Source: an uncultured Leptolyngbyaceae cyanobacterium (GTDB lineage Bacteria; Cyanobacteriota; Cyanobacteriia; Leptolyngbyales; Leptolyngbyaceae). Taken from it: 64,000 nt of DNA. Positions 47,457 through 57,119 of the stretch are shown in pieces (positions within the stretch are counted from its first letter, which is position 1; the number at the start of each line of letters is the position of its first letter). The stretch spans positions 153,218-217,217 of the forward strand of contig CALIDI010000026.1 in assembly GCA_938023035.1 (NCBI GenBank), read 5' to 3'. Under the pieces are notes generated by a model. That model worked only from the letters and a program-made list of their open reading frames with translations. It did no database searches and was not told the DNA's origin. The position numbers and the translations under genes were made by a program.

Positions 47457-49067
47457 ATGATGAATACGACCCTCGCCTCAACCAATGCGGCTGTCAGTTA
47501 TGCTGGTCCTTGGGAGGTTTTACTTAACCAGCCGGTGGTTTTGCGGGGTGCCTTCGACCCCCAACAGGTAGTCACCGTTTCCCTCGTTGCTGAAGATAAA
47601 TACCCTTTACCCGTCACACCAGACTACAAAGAAGGTACCTGGAAAGTAGAGCTACCCAGGGGGTTAACCATGGCTGGTTCTCGCTGGCTGCGGCTAAAAG
47701 GTAGTGATGGCAATGGCAAAACGATTGAGGATGAAATTGTTTATCTCACGGTTAGCACCAACCCGCTCAACGTTGGTCAAGAGTTATCTCTTAAGATTCT
47801 CACAGATACCCTGTTTAAGCTGACCTCTGCTGATTCCAGCCAGTTAAATGAGCGGCAAAAGGTAAAAGTTGCAGCAGGCCAAACCTTTGCGGTCAAGCGC
47901 TACGGCTATGTCGATCGCCACTTAAAACTAGAGCTAGAGCAACCCATTCCCCCCTTGGGCAATTTTGGTTATTTTTATGAGCCATTTGTGCAACTGAGTA
48001 AAGGGTCAGAGGTGCTCATCTTTGACATTGAAGATGTACCGAATACGCCTCTAACCGCCTATTTGTTGATTACAACTTCGACCTTATTTAAGGCCCAACC
48101 CGCCGACTCCAGTGCCCTGCCGGCTAATCAAAAGCGTCAGGTGCTGCAAGGCGAAAACTTTCAAATTACAGGTTACGCTTGCATTGCCGGGCATTTTCGG
48201 GTGCGCCTGGCCCAACCCATCACCAATTTTGGTGATACGGCGTTTGTCTATTGGCGGCATGTGCAGTTGAAACGAGGAAATCAGCAAATTCCTTTTGATC
48301 AAGATGCACTAACGGTAACCGCCCTGCGATCGACCCTCATCAAGAAGCGCCCAGTTGACTCTAGCCACCTGAAGCCGGAGGAAATGACCAACTTTGCGGC
48401 AGGGATGTTTTATGGCGTTCAGAGCTATGCCCTCGAAGCTGGTCATATTAAAGTGGCATTAACAGAGGAATTGTCTAGCTTTGGCAACACAGGCTATGTA
48501 TTTCCGGCTTTTGTCCAGATGAAGCGGGGAGGACAAGCCTTTAACCCTTTTCCACCTCAGGTTGAATTAGCGGTACCCTACTTTTCTCAGCGGGATAACC
48601 CCCGTTACTCCTGGTCAACCTGTAATGTCACCTCGATCGCGATGGTGTTGTACTATTACGGGCAGCGATCGCGGAATCCCGCACAACAACTAGAAGATGA
48701 GTTACTGCAATGGATTTTAGAGCGCTATGGCCCCGGTGCTCAGACAAACCACACCTATCTCTCCCAGTTGATTCGCGCCTATGGCTACCCCACAAGCTTT
48801 GCAACCAATCGCCGCTGGGCAGAAGTGAAAGATGAAATCCTTGCGGGTCGCCCCGTAATCTTAGCGGGAGATTTCACCGCCAGTGGCCACATTGTCACCG
48901 TAATGGGCTACACCAGCCAGGGCTATATGGTCAATGACCCGTGGGGGAATGCCCTGACGGGCTATGTCAACACGGAGGGACGCAAACTCCTCTATCCCTA
49001 CAGTTACATGGACAGAGTTGCCGGCCCAGACGGAAGTGTATGGGCTCACTTTATTAGGAGACGTTAA
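47457..49067 (+). CDS. C39-family cysteine peptidase with N-terminal Ig-like domain and three internal repeats
   Basis: A 536-residue protein starting at an ATGATG with an AAGGAG site upstream. Residues 15-100 form an Ig-like domain. Three similar segments of about 80-90 residues follow, each with TLxK-x-xPxDSS and a GxTFAVKRY-like strand (113-150, 203-240, 290-325). The peptidase_C39_2 domain (about 370-536) has the catalytic Cys389 in WSTCNVTSIAMVLYYYG, His478 in ASGHIVTVMGY and Asp494 in MVNDPWGN. There is no signal peptide. Substrates are unknown. The frame upstream of 47457 runs through the Family A repeat and is not used. Confidence 0.88.
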   Translation: MMNTTLASTNAAVSYAGPWEVLLNQPVVLRGAFDPQQVVTVSLVAEDKYPLPVTPDYKEGTWKVELPRGLTMAGSRWLRLKGSDGNGKTIEDEIVYLTVSTNPLNVGQELSLKILTDTLFKLTSADSSQLNERQKVKVAAGQTFAVKRYGYVDRHLKLELEQPIPPLGNFGYFYEPFVQLSKGSEVLIFDIEDVPNTPLTAYLLITTSTLFKAQPADSSALPANQKRQVLQGENFQITGYACIAGHFRVRLAQPITNFGDTAFVYWRHVQLKRGNQQIPFDQDALTVTALRSTLIKKRPVDSSHLKPEEMTNFAAGMFYGVQSYALEAGHIKVALTEELSSFGNTGYVFPAFVQMKRGGQAFNPFPPQVELAVPYFSQRDNPRYSWSTCNVTSIAMVLYYYGQRSRNPAQQLEDELLQWILERYGPGAQTNHTYLSQLIRAYGYPTSFATNRRWAEVKDEILAGRPVILAGDFTASGHIVTVMGYTSQGYMVNDPWGNALTGYVNTEGRKLLYPYSYMDRVAGPDGSVWAHFIRRR

Positions 49068-49121
49068 TCAGTTGACCGTTAGACGATTGCAATGATTTGG
49101 GGCGATTCCCTAATGTCTGCG

Positions 49122-49901
49122 TCAGGTTGTGGTTCCTGCTGGGGCGATCGGTGATGCCCCTTCGCCCACCACTTTGGTCACTTCGACTCCGTTTTGCTCT
49201 AGCACGACCGACGGCTCACCCCCCAGGCTAATTTCGATCCGTTTGACCAGAACTAACCCATTCGCCAGGCGCTGCCCTACCCGAACGTAGGCACTAGGGC
49301 GATTCGATTCCTGGATGATGGCAAAGATGTTGCCATCTACCTGCACAACCCCAGTCACGACAATAGCATCGGCCAAGGTGGTTGATGGCCGTGGCGGAAC
49401 AATCGCTGTATCACCTGGGCGAGCTGGAGTGGGGCCACCGGGCCGAGCCGGGGCCGCAGGCGGACGGAGCGCCACTGGAGGAACCGGAAAGGTTGTAAAG
49501 GGACTGGTAAGTGCCCTAGGTGGGAGCGGCAAATCTGGAACCACCTCAGTCATTGGAGCAGTGGAGGTTGCCTTAAGGGGAACCGTGGCAAAGGGGTTGG
49601 CCCGAGCCTGGGTACGACGGTTGTCGCTAATCCGGCGCTCAATTTCCTTCGCCCGCTCATCTGCTTTGGTCGGCTGAATCAACCCTGGAACCTGATTCGG
49701 AGCTTGAGCCGTGAGGGGTTGGGTGAAGGGAGCCTTAGTGGCTCCAGGAGCCGGAGATGCAGCCGGAGATGGAGTCGCTGTCGGTGAGGGGGATGCCGCG
49801 GGAGAGGGGGATGTCGTCACTTCTGCTTCAGGCTCTCCGCCACAGCCCCCAATCGCTAATGCAATTGCCCCTGCCAATGCAATAACCGTCTGACGACGCA
49901 T
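49122..49901 (-). CDS. Proline-rich lipoprotein with a PilP-like C-terminal segment
   Basis: A 259-residue lipoprotein: MRRQTVIALAGAIALAIGGC is a lipoprotein signal with lipobox cysteine at residue 20. The mature chain begins with Ser/Pro/Ala/Thr repeats (SPSPAASPSPTATPSPAAS), then a charged segment and proline-rich stretches. The last 70 residues fold plausibly as a small beta domain (IVVTGVVQVDGNIFAIIQES, YVRVGQRLANGLVLVKRIEI), like the end of type IV pilus PilP proteins. The ATG at 49901 has GGAGGG upstream. The pilus link is weak; no pil genes are nearby. Confidence 0.75.
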   Translation of the reverse strand: MRRQTVIALAGAIALAIGGCGGEPEAEVTTSPSPAASPSPTATPSPAASPAPGATKAPFTQPLTAQAPNQVPGLIQPTKADERAKEIERRISDNRRTQARANPFATVPLKATSTAPMTEVVPDLPLPPRALTSPFTTFPVPPVALRPPAAPARPGGPTPARPGDTAIVPPRPSTTLADAIVVTGVVQVDGNIFAIIQESNRPSAYVRVGQRLANGLVLVKRIEISLGGEPSVVLEQNGVEVTKVVGEGASPIAPAGTTT

Positions 49902-49958
49902 ATCCAACCCTCCCAAAGATGGCTTGTAAGAATCACTGTTATCGAACTGTCGAACCAA

Positions 49959-50653
49959 ACTAACAGGAAACCCGTTGCTTTTTTCTGCTCCTCATCCAAC
50001 AAATATTCCGGTTTCTAACAATTTTGACCGTGTTTGTTGGTATTTGGATTAAGCGATCGCCCCAACTTTATTCACTCTAGCACTTTTGAAAACAGGACTG
50101 GACAAGTTGCCAGAAAGGAAACAAAAAAATGAGAGCCACCAAAGAAAATTCCAGGTCAACGGTTTGTGGATTTATGAATTGATTTCTGCTCTCCGATTTG
50201 GGCGCTGTTGAATCTGTTTGGTTGATTCCCTAACCTCTGGGAGGAAAAACCCTGCCAGAGCTGGCGTGGATTCATACCATTGATGTACGTCCAGTAGAGT
50301 TTAAAGGTTGTGCCAATTTACGTCAGTGTTGGCAGGATTTTCTAGCGTCTTTCTTTGGGAGAGCGGCTTCATAGGGTTAGAGGGAGCTTGAGTCGAGTTG
50401 TTAAAATCGGGACAGTCATCTCTAGGTAAAGCTGTTGCCCTGTTTCTCATAGCGACAGCCAGTTAGAAAGTCTACCTCGCACTAGCGATTACGCAGAAAA
50501 CATGTCACCTTCTCAGGCCCTTATCCCCCAGCCCCTTCTCCCAGGCTGGGAGAAGGGGGGGCGAACCATCTCAAAGTCCCTCTCCCAAATTGGAAGAGAG
50601 ATTTAGGGTGAGGGTAAAAGTGACATGCACCCGGTTGCGCCCCTAAGTTTGCC
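49959..50653. other. Spacer upstream of the lipoprotein gene
   Basis: No conserved gene found. It includes a full Family B repeat (50501-50627) and otherwise unremarkable sequence. Confidence 0.4.
50501..50627 (+). repeat. Family B interspersed repeat, copy 1 (MITE-like)
   Basis: It is bounded by CATGTCAC and GTGACATG and contains CAGGCCCTTATCCCCCAGCC, a TTCTCCCAGGCTGGGAGAA hairpin, CATCTCAAAGTCCCTCTCCC and TTAGGGTGAGGGT. The 127-bp element is non-coding and matches the copies at 56586 and 63578 in reverse orientation. Confidence 0.8.
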
Positions 50654-50764
50654 CTAAGCTTTCTGACGAAAGCGATATACATCGCCGTCTTTAGTCAGAG
50701 CATTTAGTAATTTAGTAAAAGCATGGCGGAAATAGACGGGAAATTGCTGTTGCGAGTGAGCCAT
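50654..50764 (-). CDS. Possible 36-residue small protein divergent from the Hsp70-like gene
   Basis: A minus-strand frame reads MAHSQQQFPVYFRHAFTKLL and ends DVYRFRQKA. The composition is protein-like and the ATG lies only 14 bases from the Hsp70-like start on the other strand. No clear ribosome site is visible, and I do not recognise it. It could also be a relic of a longer gene. Confidence 0.3.
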   Translation of the reverse strand: MAHSQQQFPVYFRHAFTKLLNALTKDGDVYRFRQKA

Positions 50765-50778
50765 GATAGTCTGACAAA

Positions 50779-52380
50779 ATGGGCATTGCAATTGATTTTG
50801 GTACGAGCAATACAGTGATTGCGCGGTGGAACCGAGCCACCCAGCAGCCAGAAACCTTAGCGCTACCAGGACTGAGTTACCGGACGGGCCAAAATCCGCC
50901 CTTGGTTCCCAGTTTGCTATATGTGGAAGATGCCTGTCAGGATAAGGTCGTGGTGGGTCAAGCGGTGCGTGATCGCGCCCTTGATCTGGCCAACGACCCG
51001 CGCTTTTTTCGTAACTTTAAGCGGGGAATTGGTTCCCCCGTTCAAGGCTTTTTGCCAGAAATCGATGGACAGATTCTTCAGTTTGAGCGCATCGGTGCCT
51101 GGTTTTTAACAGGGGTGATTCAACAACTGCTGGCCACTGAACCAGAAGCCGCTATATCACTAACCTTGACTGTGCCCGTCGATAGTTTTGAAGCCTATCG
51201 CCTCTGGCTCGGACAAGTTTGCGAGTCTCTCCAGATACAGCAAGTGCGAATGTTGGATGAGCCAACGGCGGCAGCCCTAGGTTACGGGTTGGGCGATCGC
51301 CAGACCCTGCTGGTGATTGACTTTGGTGGCGGTACCCTCGACCTTTCTCTAGTGCGATTGGATCGAAGAGTTGCCGAACACAACAAACCCCTGGGTTTTA
51401 TTCTCAAATGGGGGCAAAAATCTTTTGCGGAACAATCAGGCCAAACACCCAAAGTCGCGCGCGTCCTGGCAAAGGCCGGACAAAATCTGGGTGGCTCTGA
51501 TATCGACCATTGGTTGGTAGATTATTTCGTAACCCAACAAAAATTAATCCCATCCCCTTTACTGACTCGTCTGGCCGAGCGACTAAAGATCCAGCTTTCG
51601 TTACAGACTCAAGCTGAGGAGGTTTACTTTAACGACGAAACTTTCGAGAGCTATGAGTTATGCCTCAACCGCGATCAGTTTGAGGCCATTCTGCAAGCCC
51701 AGGGCTTTTTTAGTCAACTAGACCGCTCGATGGAACAGGTTTTGCAGCAAGCTCAGCGCCAAGGCATCACCCCCCAAGAGGTGGATGCGGTCTTGCTGGT
51801 CGGCGGCACCGCTCAGATTCCTGCGGTGCGAGGCTGGGTCGAGCGCTATTTTAATCAAAGCCAAATTCGCTGTGAGAAGCCCTTTGAGGCAATCGCTCAA
51901 GGTGCCCTTCAACTAGAGCAGGGGATTGAACTCAAGGATTTTCTTTATCACAGCTATGGCATTCGCTATTGGGATCGCCGCAATAACTGTCATGGCTGGC
52001 ATCCCATCATTAAGTCAGGGCAGCCCTACCCAATGTCTGAGCCAGTTGAACTGGTGTTGGGAGCATCGGTCGAAAATCAGCCCAGCATTGAGTTAATTAT
52101 TGGTGAGCTGGGGGGCGATCGCGAACAAACAGAGGTTTACTTCGATGGCGATCGGTTAGTGACCCGCCGCATCGGCAGTGAGCAAACCCAGGTACAGCCT
52201 TTGAATGACCGAGACGGCGCACGTAGTATTGCGAAGCTCGATCCTCCGGGTTCTCCTGGTAGTGACCGAATTACTGTGCAGTTTCGCGTTGATCGCGATC
52301 GGTTTTTGCGCATTACGGTCGAAGATCGACTCGCCCTCACCACACTGATCGAAGACCAACCCGTTGTACAGCTTAACTAA
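50779..52380 (+). CDS. Hsp70 family protein (DnaK-like ATPase, divergent)
   Basis: A 533-residue Hsp70-type protein. The actin-like ATPase has the phosphate motifs GIAIDFGTSNTVIARW, MLDEPTAAALGYGLGDRQ, LLVIDFGGGTLDLSLVRLD and the adenosine motif AVLLVGGTAQIPAVRGW. The C-terminal 150 residues are beta-rich, but the usual substrate-binding lid is absent, so the chain is about 100 residues shorter than DnaK. Proteins of this type are common in cyanobacteria next to regulatory genes and have no known client. The gene starts at an ATG with the family N-terminus. The insertion WGQKSFAEQSGQTPKVAR in subdomain IIA is unusual. Confidence 0.9.
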   Translation: MGIAIDFGTSNTVIARWNRATQQPETLALPGLSYRTGQNPPLVPSLLYVEDACQDKVVVGQAVRDRALDLANDPRFFRNFKRGIGSPVQGFLPEIDGQILQFERIGAWFLTGVIQQLLATEPEAAISLTLTVPVDSFEAYRLWLGQVCESLQIQQVRMLDEPTAAALGYGLGDRQTLLVIDFGGGTLDLSLVRLDRRVAEHNKPLGFILKWGQKSFAEQSGQTPKVARVLAKAGQNLGGSDIDHWLVDYFVTQQKLIPSPLLTRLAERLKIQLSLQTQAEEVYFNDETFESYELCLNRDQFEAILQAQGFFSQLDRSMEQVLQQAQRQGITPQEVDAVLLVGGTAQIPAVRGWVERYFNQSQIRCEKPFEAIAQGALQLEQGIELKDFLYHSYGIRYWDRRNNCHGWHPIIKSGQPYPMSEPVELVLGASVENQPSIELIIGELGGDREQTEVYFDGDRLVTRRIGSEQTQVQPLNDRDGARSIAKLDPPGSPGSDRITVQFRVDRDRFLRITVEDRLALTTLIEDQPVVQLN

Positions 52381-52469
52381 ACCTGATTTAAGGCAGATTT
52401 AGTAGATAGATGCAGAAAAGTTTAACGTTACTTATGTTATATTGATACACAGTGCGAAAAATGAAACAC

Positions 52470-52541
52470 GGGTCGCTAGCTCAGCGGTAGAGCACTCGGC
52501 TTTTAACCGATTGGTCCTGGGTTCGAATCCCAGGCGACCCA
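52470..52541 (+). tRNA. trnK: tRNA-Lys (TTT anticodon)
   Basis: A complete cloverleaf: acceptor GGGTCGC/GCGACCC, D-arm AGCTCAGCGGTAGAGC, anticodon stem CTCGG/CCGAT with loop CTTTTAA giving anticodon TTT, and T-arm CTGGGTTCGAATCCCAG. The CCA end is not encoded. A TATATT at 52438 may be its -10 box. AT-rich repeats follow. Confidence 0.96.
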
Positions 52542-52854
52542 TATGTCCGTTTGTTTTTAATTATTTTTAAGCCTAGTGGCTTATTTATCTAGATAACTTA
52601 TTCATTTCAATAGCTTATTTATCTAAGCTCAATAGCTTATTTATTTAAGTGCCTCAGCCTGGATCTTACTCAAGTTTGATGCTTCCGATTTGTGGGTAGG
52701 GCTATGCTAGCGAGGCTTTATCTAGAAAACCTTCTCTAATTTCGACATCAGTCTGGAAAAAGCTCATCCCTTCGGGGGACTTTGCAATTAAGATAATTTG
52801 CGCCTAGACTAGAAAACACCCGATTAAAGGTATCAAAGATAAGGTATAGAGAAA
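52542..52854. other. AT-rich spacer after tRNA-Lys with short repeats
   Basis: Three imperfect copies of AGCTTATTTATCTAA occur at about 52569-52650. No gene or recognisable terminator is seen. Confidence 0.45.
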
Positions 52855-53307
52855 GTGCAAATTGTGGTGTCAGTGTTCATTGCCCTTGCTATCACAACAG
52901 GTTTAATTACCCTTTTCAATTTCCTGTTGGTGGCTTCCTGGCAGGTTTTGCTCTTCATCTTGGCGGTGGTTTGGCTTTATATCGAATATGCTTTGCGGCA
53001 GTGTCGTAAGCCTTTTCATCTAGATGAGGCGGGAGACGGTTCTGTCCTTACCTATCGCGGGGCCAGTTACTTGCGAGGGCCGTTTGGCAATGGCAACACT
53101 TCACTGACACCCGCTGAGCAAAACCTGGTTTATCGGGGTCGCTCTTACAGAGTATTTGACTCCCTTTCAACGGAGCAGCAGAACTTGATTCCGGCAGAAA
53201 CTGACGGCATGTATCGGGGGTGTAAGGCAAAATTTCCAGTCTTTGCCAAGAGACGTTTGCAAGACTCCCTGATGTTGATCCCACATCAACCGGATTCGAC
53301 CCTCTGA
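52855..53307 (+). CDS. DUF4278 domain-containing membrane protein
   Basis: A 150-residue protein with an N-terminal hydrophobic hairpin (VVSVFIALAITTGLITLFNF, LLFILAVVWLYIEYAL) and a soluble part containing three YRG motifs: LTYRGASY, LVYRGRSYRV and MYRGCKAKF. The YRG-x-x-Y signature defines the small DUF4278 family of cyanobacteria, with unknown role. The GTG start at 52855 was used. The combination of the membrane hairpin and repeated motifs is typical of longer family members. Confidence 0.8.
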   Translation: MQIVVSVFIALAITTGLITLFNFLLVASWQVLLFILAVVWLYIEYALRQCRKPFHLDEAGDGSVLTYRGASYLRGPFGNGNTSLTPAEQNLVYRGRSYRVFDSLSTEQQNLIPAETDGMYRGCKAKFPVFAKRRLQDSLMLIPHQPDSTL

Positions 53308-53610
53308 GGGCTGATTTGCAGTTTGGTATCTCCGCTGATGCAACGGACTTTTGGCTGGGGATGTGTTAGCTAGCGTGCTTGACCTGGATGTGAGCCACTC
53401 AATGCTCTCTCACCCTAGTCCTCTCTCAAAAAGAAAGAAAGTACAAGCAAGAGAGCAGAATCTCTCTCACTTTTCTCCCAAAATGGGCAAGGGGAGCTGG
53501 CTTCAAAGTCCTTCTCTAAAGGAAGGACATGGGTTTAGGGTGAAGCTTGCTTTCCGCAGGCTAGGTTACGAAACTGGGGTGCACTCATTACTATCGATAT
53601 TCGCGGGTTT
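53308..53610. other. Spacer with a diverged CCCTCACCC-type repeat
   Basis: Non-coding. From about 53400 to 53545 the sequence is a corrupted relative of the pyrimidine-rich repeats (CTCTCACCCTAGTCC, then AAAGTCCTTCTC and TTTAGGGTGAAG), with extra A-rich insertions. Confidence 0.45.
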
Positions 53611-54951
53611 CTAACGACTGGCTTCCCGTCGTTTAGCGGCAGCCTGCTGGCGCAGTTGGCTAGCTTGTTCAAAGACCGTGGTTCCTGCCTTCACTTTTCC
53701 CAATTCTTGCTCAATCTGGCGGAGTTGCCCGGCAATTTGACTGTTGTTCAGGTTTGTAGCATTTTCTAGTAATCGCGCTGTCAAGGTTTCAGCCTGTGCG
53801 TAGGCGGCGATCGCGGCCTGTTCCTCTACTAGCCTAATCTCTGCCTGGCGTCGCTTCGTTTCATAGTGAGCGATCATTTTTTTAGCTTCAACATAACTAG
53901 CCTCATCCACTGGAATTTGACTGAGTTCAGCGATCGCCTTTTCCCAGAGGCCAATGATTTGTTCCCAAGTTGCAACAGACTGGGGTTTGTCTGGCCCAAA
54001 CCCCATCGCAGCCGCATCAAAAGCGCGAGCGGCTTCAATCAAATTTCCAGAGCGGGCATTCCCAGCGGCATAGCCGACGACTTGCTCAAAATCTCGCTCA
54101 TAGGCTTGCAATTTGGTTTGGGCCTGTTTTCCTGCCAAGGTTTCAGAGGGGATCTGTTGGAGTTGATCGATTCCCTGTTGCCACTGGGTAATCGCCGTTT
54201 TTCGTTCACTCTCATCGGGTGCTTCCTGGTATTTTTGCTTGGCTTCGCTCACCATCTGGTCGGCCTGCTCTAGCTGAGTCTGGGCATTGGTTTCTTGAAA
54301 GAGTTTGGCCTCCATTCGCGCTACATCTTTGCGCGCCTCCTGAAACTCATCAAAGGTAAATCGCCAGCCACAGGTGAATAGGGTGCAATACTGCTGAGGA
54401 TAAAACCCTAAAAACCAGACGGGCAGAGCATCTAGATTTTTCTGAGCGGCTTGCATTTTCGTTTTGCCTAACTCTAGATCAGCCGTGCTGGTAGCCTGAT
54501 TCACCAATTGATCTGCTTGCTCTGTGTGGGCGATCGCCTGCCGATAGTTGTGATCCATCTGAATGAAACTGGGCAGGAGCACCATCGGTGCAATCCGTGC
54601 CACTGTCCAGCGAATGGGAGGATAGGGCAAATTCAGAAACCAGACCCCGCCCACTATGCTGACCACTACAGCGGCTCCCAGCTTGATTCCACTCCACCCC
54701 TGGGCGATTGAGCGCCCGGAGTGATTAGCTCGCACAGCCGCCTTCAGCACCTTTTCACTAAACGCGGGGAACAAATCATCAACCAAATCCCGTAGTTCTT
54801 CCACCGTCGGTGGTTCACCCTGCTGAGTTCTCAAGCGTTGCAACCGTTTCAAGGCAATTTCTTGCTGTACCTTGCCCACAGGATCTTGCCCCGCCAACCG
54901 CTCAATTTCTGCTTTTAGCAAGTCAAAAGCCCGCTGATTGAGACGTTCCAT
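53611..54951 (-). CDS. Membrane-anchored coiled-coil protein of unknown function
   Basis: A 446-residue protein I recognise only as a cyanobacterial hypothetical type. A helical N-terminus (MERLNQRAFDLLKAEIERLA) precedes one membrane segment near residues 90-108 (LGAAVVVSIVGGVWFLNLPY). The rest is almost wholly helical with Gln/Glu/Ala-rich coiled coils (EQADQMVSEAKQKYQEAPDE; TQLEQADQ) and TPR-like spacing, and should lie on one side of the membrane. A pair of cysteines (QQYCTLFTCGW) might form a disulfide. No catalytic motif is seen. Confidence 0.7.
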   Translation of the reverse strand: MERLNQRAFDLLKAEIERLAGQDPVGKVQQEIALKRLQRLRTQQGEPPTVEELRDLVDDLFPAFSEKVLKAAVRANHSGRSIAQGWSGIKLGAAVVVSIVGGVWFLNLPYPPIRWTVARIAPMVLLPSFIQMDHNYRQAIAHTEQADQLVNQATSTADLELGKTKMQAAQKNLDALPVWFLGFYPQQYCTLFTCGWRFTFDEFQEARKDVARMEAKLFQETNAQTQLEQADQMVSEAKQKYQEAPDESERKTAITQWQQGIDQLQQIPSETLAGKQAQTKLQAYERDFEQVVGYAAGNARSGNLIEAARAFDAAAMGFGPDKPQSVATWEQIIGLWEKAIAELSQIPVDEASYVEAKKMIAHYETKRRQAEIRLVEEQAAIAAYAQAETLTARLLENATNLNNSQIAGQLRQIEQELGKVKAGTTVFEQASQLRQQAAAKRREASR

Positions 54952-55410
54952 AATTGTAAAAATGCCAGAAATTTAACCAAGTCTAGAATTCCCACCGGGA
55001 GTTAAGGGAAACTACAGCTCAGTAACGGCGATTTTCAGATCAATCACCTGCCATTCATATAGTCTTGCAAGCAATCGAAAAGGGATTCCCCTACTTTTGC
55101 GACGCCTTTCCCTAACTCCGTCTCCTACTTTAAACATGGCCAAAACATGGCCTTTGAATGCTTCCGTTTTTTGTTCCCCGATCCTTGAGGCAAGATACCT
55201 ACCAAGAGCTTGACCTGTGGGTTCATACCAAGGCTCTGTAGCTGTCGCCAGAAGAAATTTGGCGATGGTAAGCCAGAAAACTCAGACAGCACTAGCGGTT
55301 GAGCACTGACTTTTATCCTAAGCTTTTTGGCCCAAGCTATCTTCTCGGAAAAATCCTTTGGAATACAGGCACGTCACTTTAGCCAATAAGCAACCGGGGT
55401 GAGGTTCCTA
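54952..55410. other. Spacer before the Family A repeat at 55.4 kb
   Basis: No gene or structural element recognised. Confidence 0.4.
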
Positions 55411-55585
55411 GTAGACAAAGGCATCCGTCTGTCTACTCCCTCACCCCTACCCCTCTCCCGCTTTGGGAGAGGGGCTTCGACTTTCCCTACTGCCTCGATG
55501 AGAGCAGGGGCATAGCCTTGGCAGGCATTCAAGAAAGGGGGATGCGGGTGGCTGAGACGAGTCCAAAAATTTCTGCCTTGCTGTA
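55411..55585 (-). repeat. Family A interspersed repeat, copy 4
   Basis: Minus-strand copy beginning TACAGCAAGGCAGAAATTTT and ending GACGGATGCCTTTGTCTAC. It is closely similar to copy 3, and lies 112 bases downstream of the pentapeptide gene in the same direction. Confidence 0.85.
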
Positions 55586-55696
55586 CGAGTGTTGCAACTG
55601 TGGCCTAAGGGCTGTGGATTGAGAAGCAGCGGATTCCAATGTGATGGATTTGCCAGAAACGGGCCTGCTCAAATCCGTTTTCAACACAAAAAATTT

Positions 55697-56476
55697 TCAA
55701 AACAAGAAGATCGGCAGGAATTGTAAGATCCCGCTGATAATTCCTAGTAAGCCCATCCCAAGGCCATTACCGCTTTTTGCTGACTGTACCATGGGTTCAG
55801 TTTTGAGGGCCATAATCAAGCGTTGGGTTTGTTCAAGGCCTTTGCTGTCTCCTTGGGATTTAAACAACTGCTCTGCTTTTTCGGCATCGGCCATTGCCCC
55901 TACGCGATCGCTCATTTGCAACCGCGAAATTCCTCGCCCCAGATAAGCTGGAGCGAAGTTTGGGAGCCGATTCAGCGTTTGTGTAAAGTTTTCAACCGCA
56001 CGGGGATGATTTCTCCGCTCTGCTTCGGCAACAGCCCAACGGTAAAAGTCTTCGGCATTACCAACCGTTTCAGGCAAACCTATCACTTGTTGTAAGAGAG
56101 CACCCTCTAGATTCGCGCCCTCCAAAATCGCCCCACTCAAATTAGCTTCACGCAAGTCGGCATAACTGAGTTGTGCCCCAGCGAGCTGGGCACCCGCAAG
56201 GTTCGCACCGTGTAGACTCGCTCCTGTCAAATTGGCTCCGCGCAAATCGGCCCCTTGAAGCTCTGCCCGACTCAGATTTGCCCCTGCAAGATTTGCCCGT
56301 TTGAGATTAACCCCACTCAAATTGGCAAACACTAAACCCGCTCGGCTGAGATCACATTCTTGACATTGCCGGGTTGAAAGCAGCTTTTGAGTATGCTCAA
56401 GATTCTCTGCCCGCAGGGGGGTCGCCCAACTAATGCTGGCTAAAACACCGACAAACAAGAAGGAGGTGCGTTTCAT
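55697..56476 (-). CDS. Pentapeptide-repeat protein with TPR-like segment and C-terminal hydrophobic tail
   Basis: A 259-residue exported or membrane protein. A signal peptide ([20 protein letters not shown]) is followed by [11 protein letters not shown] and about fifteen A(D/N)Lxx pentapeptide units from residue 40 to 130, forming a right-handed quadrilateral helix. Then comes a TPR-like pair ([40 protein letters not shown]) and a C-terminal hydrophobic segment ([19 protein letters not shown]). The function is unknown; similar proteins are common in cyanobacterial envelopes. Confidence 0.85.
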   Translation of the reverse strand: MKRTSFLFVGVLASISWATPLRAENLEHTQKLLSTRQCQECDLSRAGLVFANLSGVNLKRANLAGANLSRAELQGADLRGANLTGASLHGANLAGAQLAGAQLSYADLREANLSGAILEGANLEGALLQQVIGLPETVGNAEDFYRWAVAEAERRNHPRAVENFTQTLNRLPNFAPAYLGRGISRLQMSDRVGAMADAEKAEQLFKSQGDSKGLEQTQRLIMALKTEPMVQSAKSGNGLGMGLLGIISGILQFLPIFLF

Positions 56477-56585
56477 AGAATTAGGAGATTTGACAGAGGG
56501 GATGAGCAGCTAACTGAGGCCAACCCAAACCCAATTGTCTTGCTGGTGGGAAAACTTTAGGTCTGGACTGGAATACAGATTGGGT

Positions 56586-56712
56586 GCATGTCACTCCTGC
56601 CCTTACCCTAAATCCCTATCCCAACTTGAGAGAGGGACTTTGAGATGACTCGACCTCCCTTCTCCCAGGTTGGGAAAAGGGTCTGGGGGATGAGGGCCTG
56701 AAAAGGTGACAT
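56586..56712 (-). repeat. Family B interspersed repeat, copy 2 (MITE-like)
   Basis: Bounded by GCATGTCAC and GTGACAT. Contains CTTACCCTAAATCCCTATCC, AGAGGGACTTTGAGATG and a CTTCTCCCAGGTTGGGAAAAG hairpin. Same order as copies at 50501 (inverted) and 63578. It lies upstream of the pentapeptide gene. Confidence 0.8.
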
Positions 56713-56905
56713 ACTTGCTACAGATTATTATGTCTGCTCTCAGTCAATTGGTACGCTTTTTTAGTCAGGAACGGTTCAATTGTCTGACAACTGGTAAGTA
56801 GGGAGTCCTAATTCACTGTCAGCAGGGAAGGGTAAGGGCGCAGCCACCAGGCGAAGGAGTCCATCTCCACCAGCCCCGAAATCATCCTTAATTAAATCGC
56901 GTTTA

Positions 56906-57079
56906 GTAGACGGAGGTATCCGTCTGTTTGTCCCCTCACCCCTACCCCTCTCCTGCTTTGGGAGAGGGGCTTCGACTTTCCCTGCTGTCTCGATGGGAGC
57001 AGGGGTATAGCCTTGGCGGGCATTCAGGAAAGGGGATGCGGGTGGCTGAGACGAGTCCAGAAATTTCCGCCTTGCTGTC
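56906..57079 (-). repeat. Family A interspersed repeat, copy 5
   Basis: Minus-strand copy almost identical to copy 4 over about 170 bases, starting (G)ACAGCAAGGCGGAAATTTCT and ending GACGGATACCTCCGTCTAC. It lies 41 bases downstream of the Trypco1 gene and points the same way. The two copies at 55.4 and 56.9 kb flank the pentapeptide gene as direct repeats. Confidence 0.85.
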
Positions 57080-57119
57080 CTAGCGACTTACAAACGGTTT
57101 TTGCTTCTTGCGCAGATTC

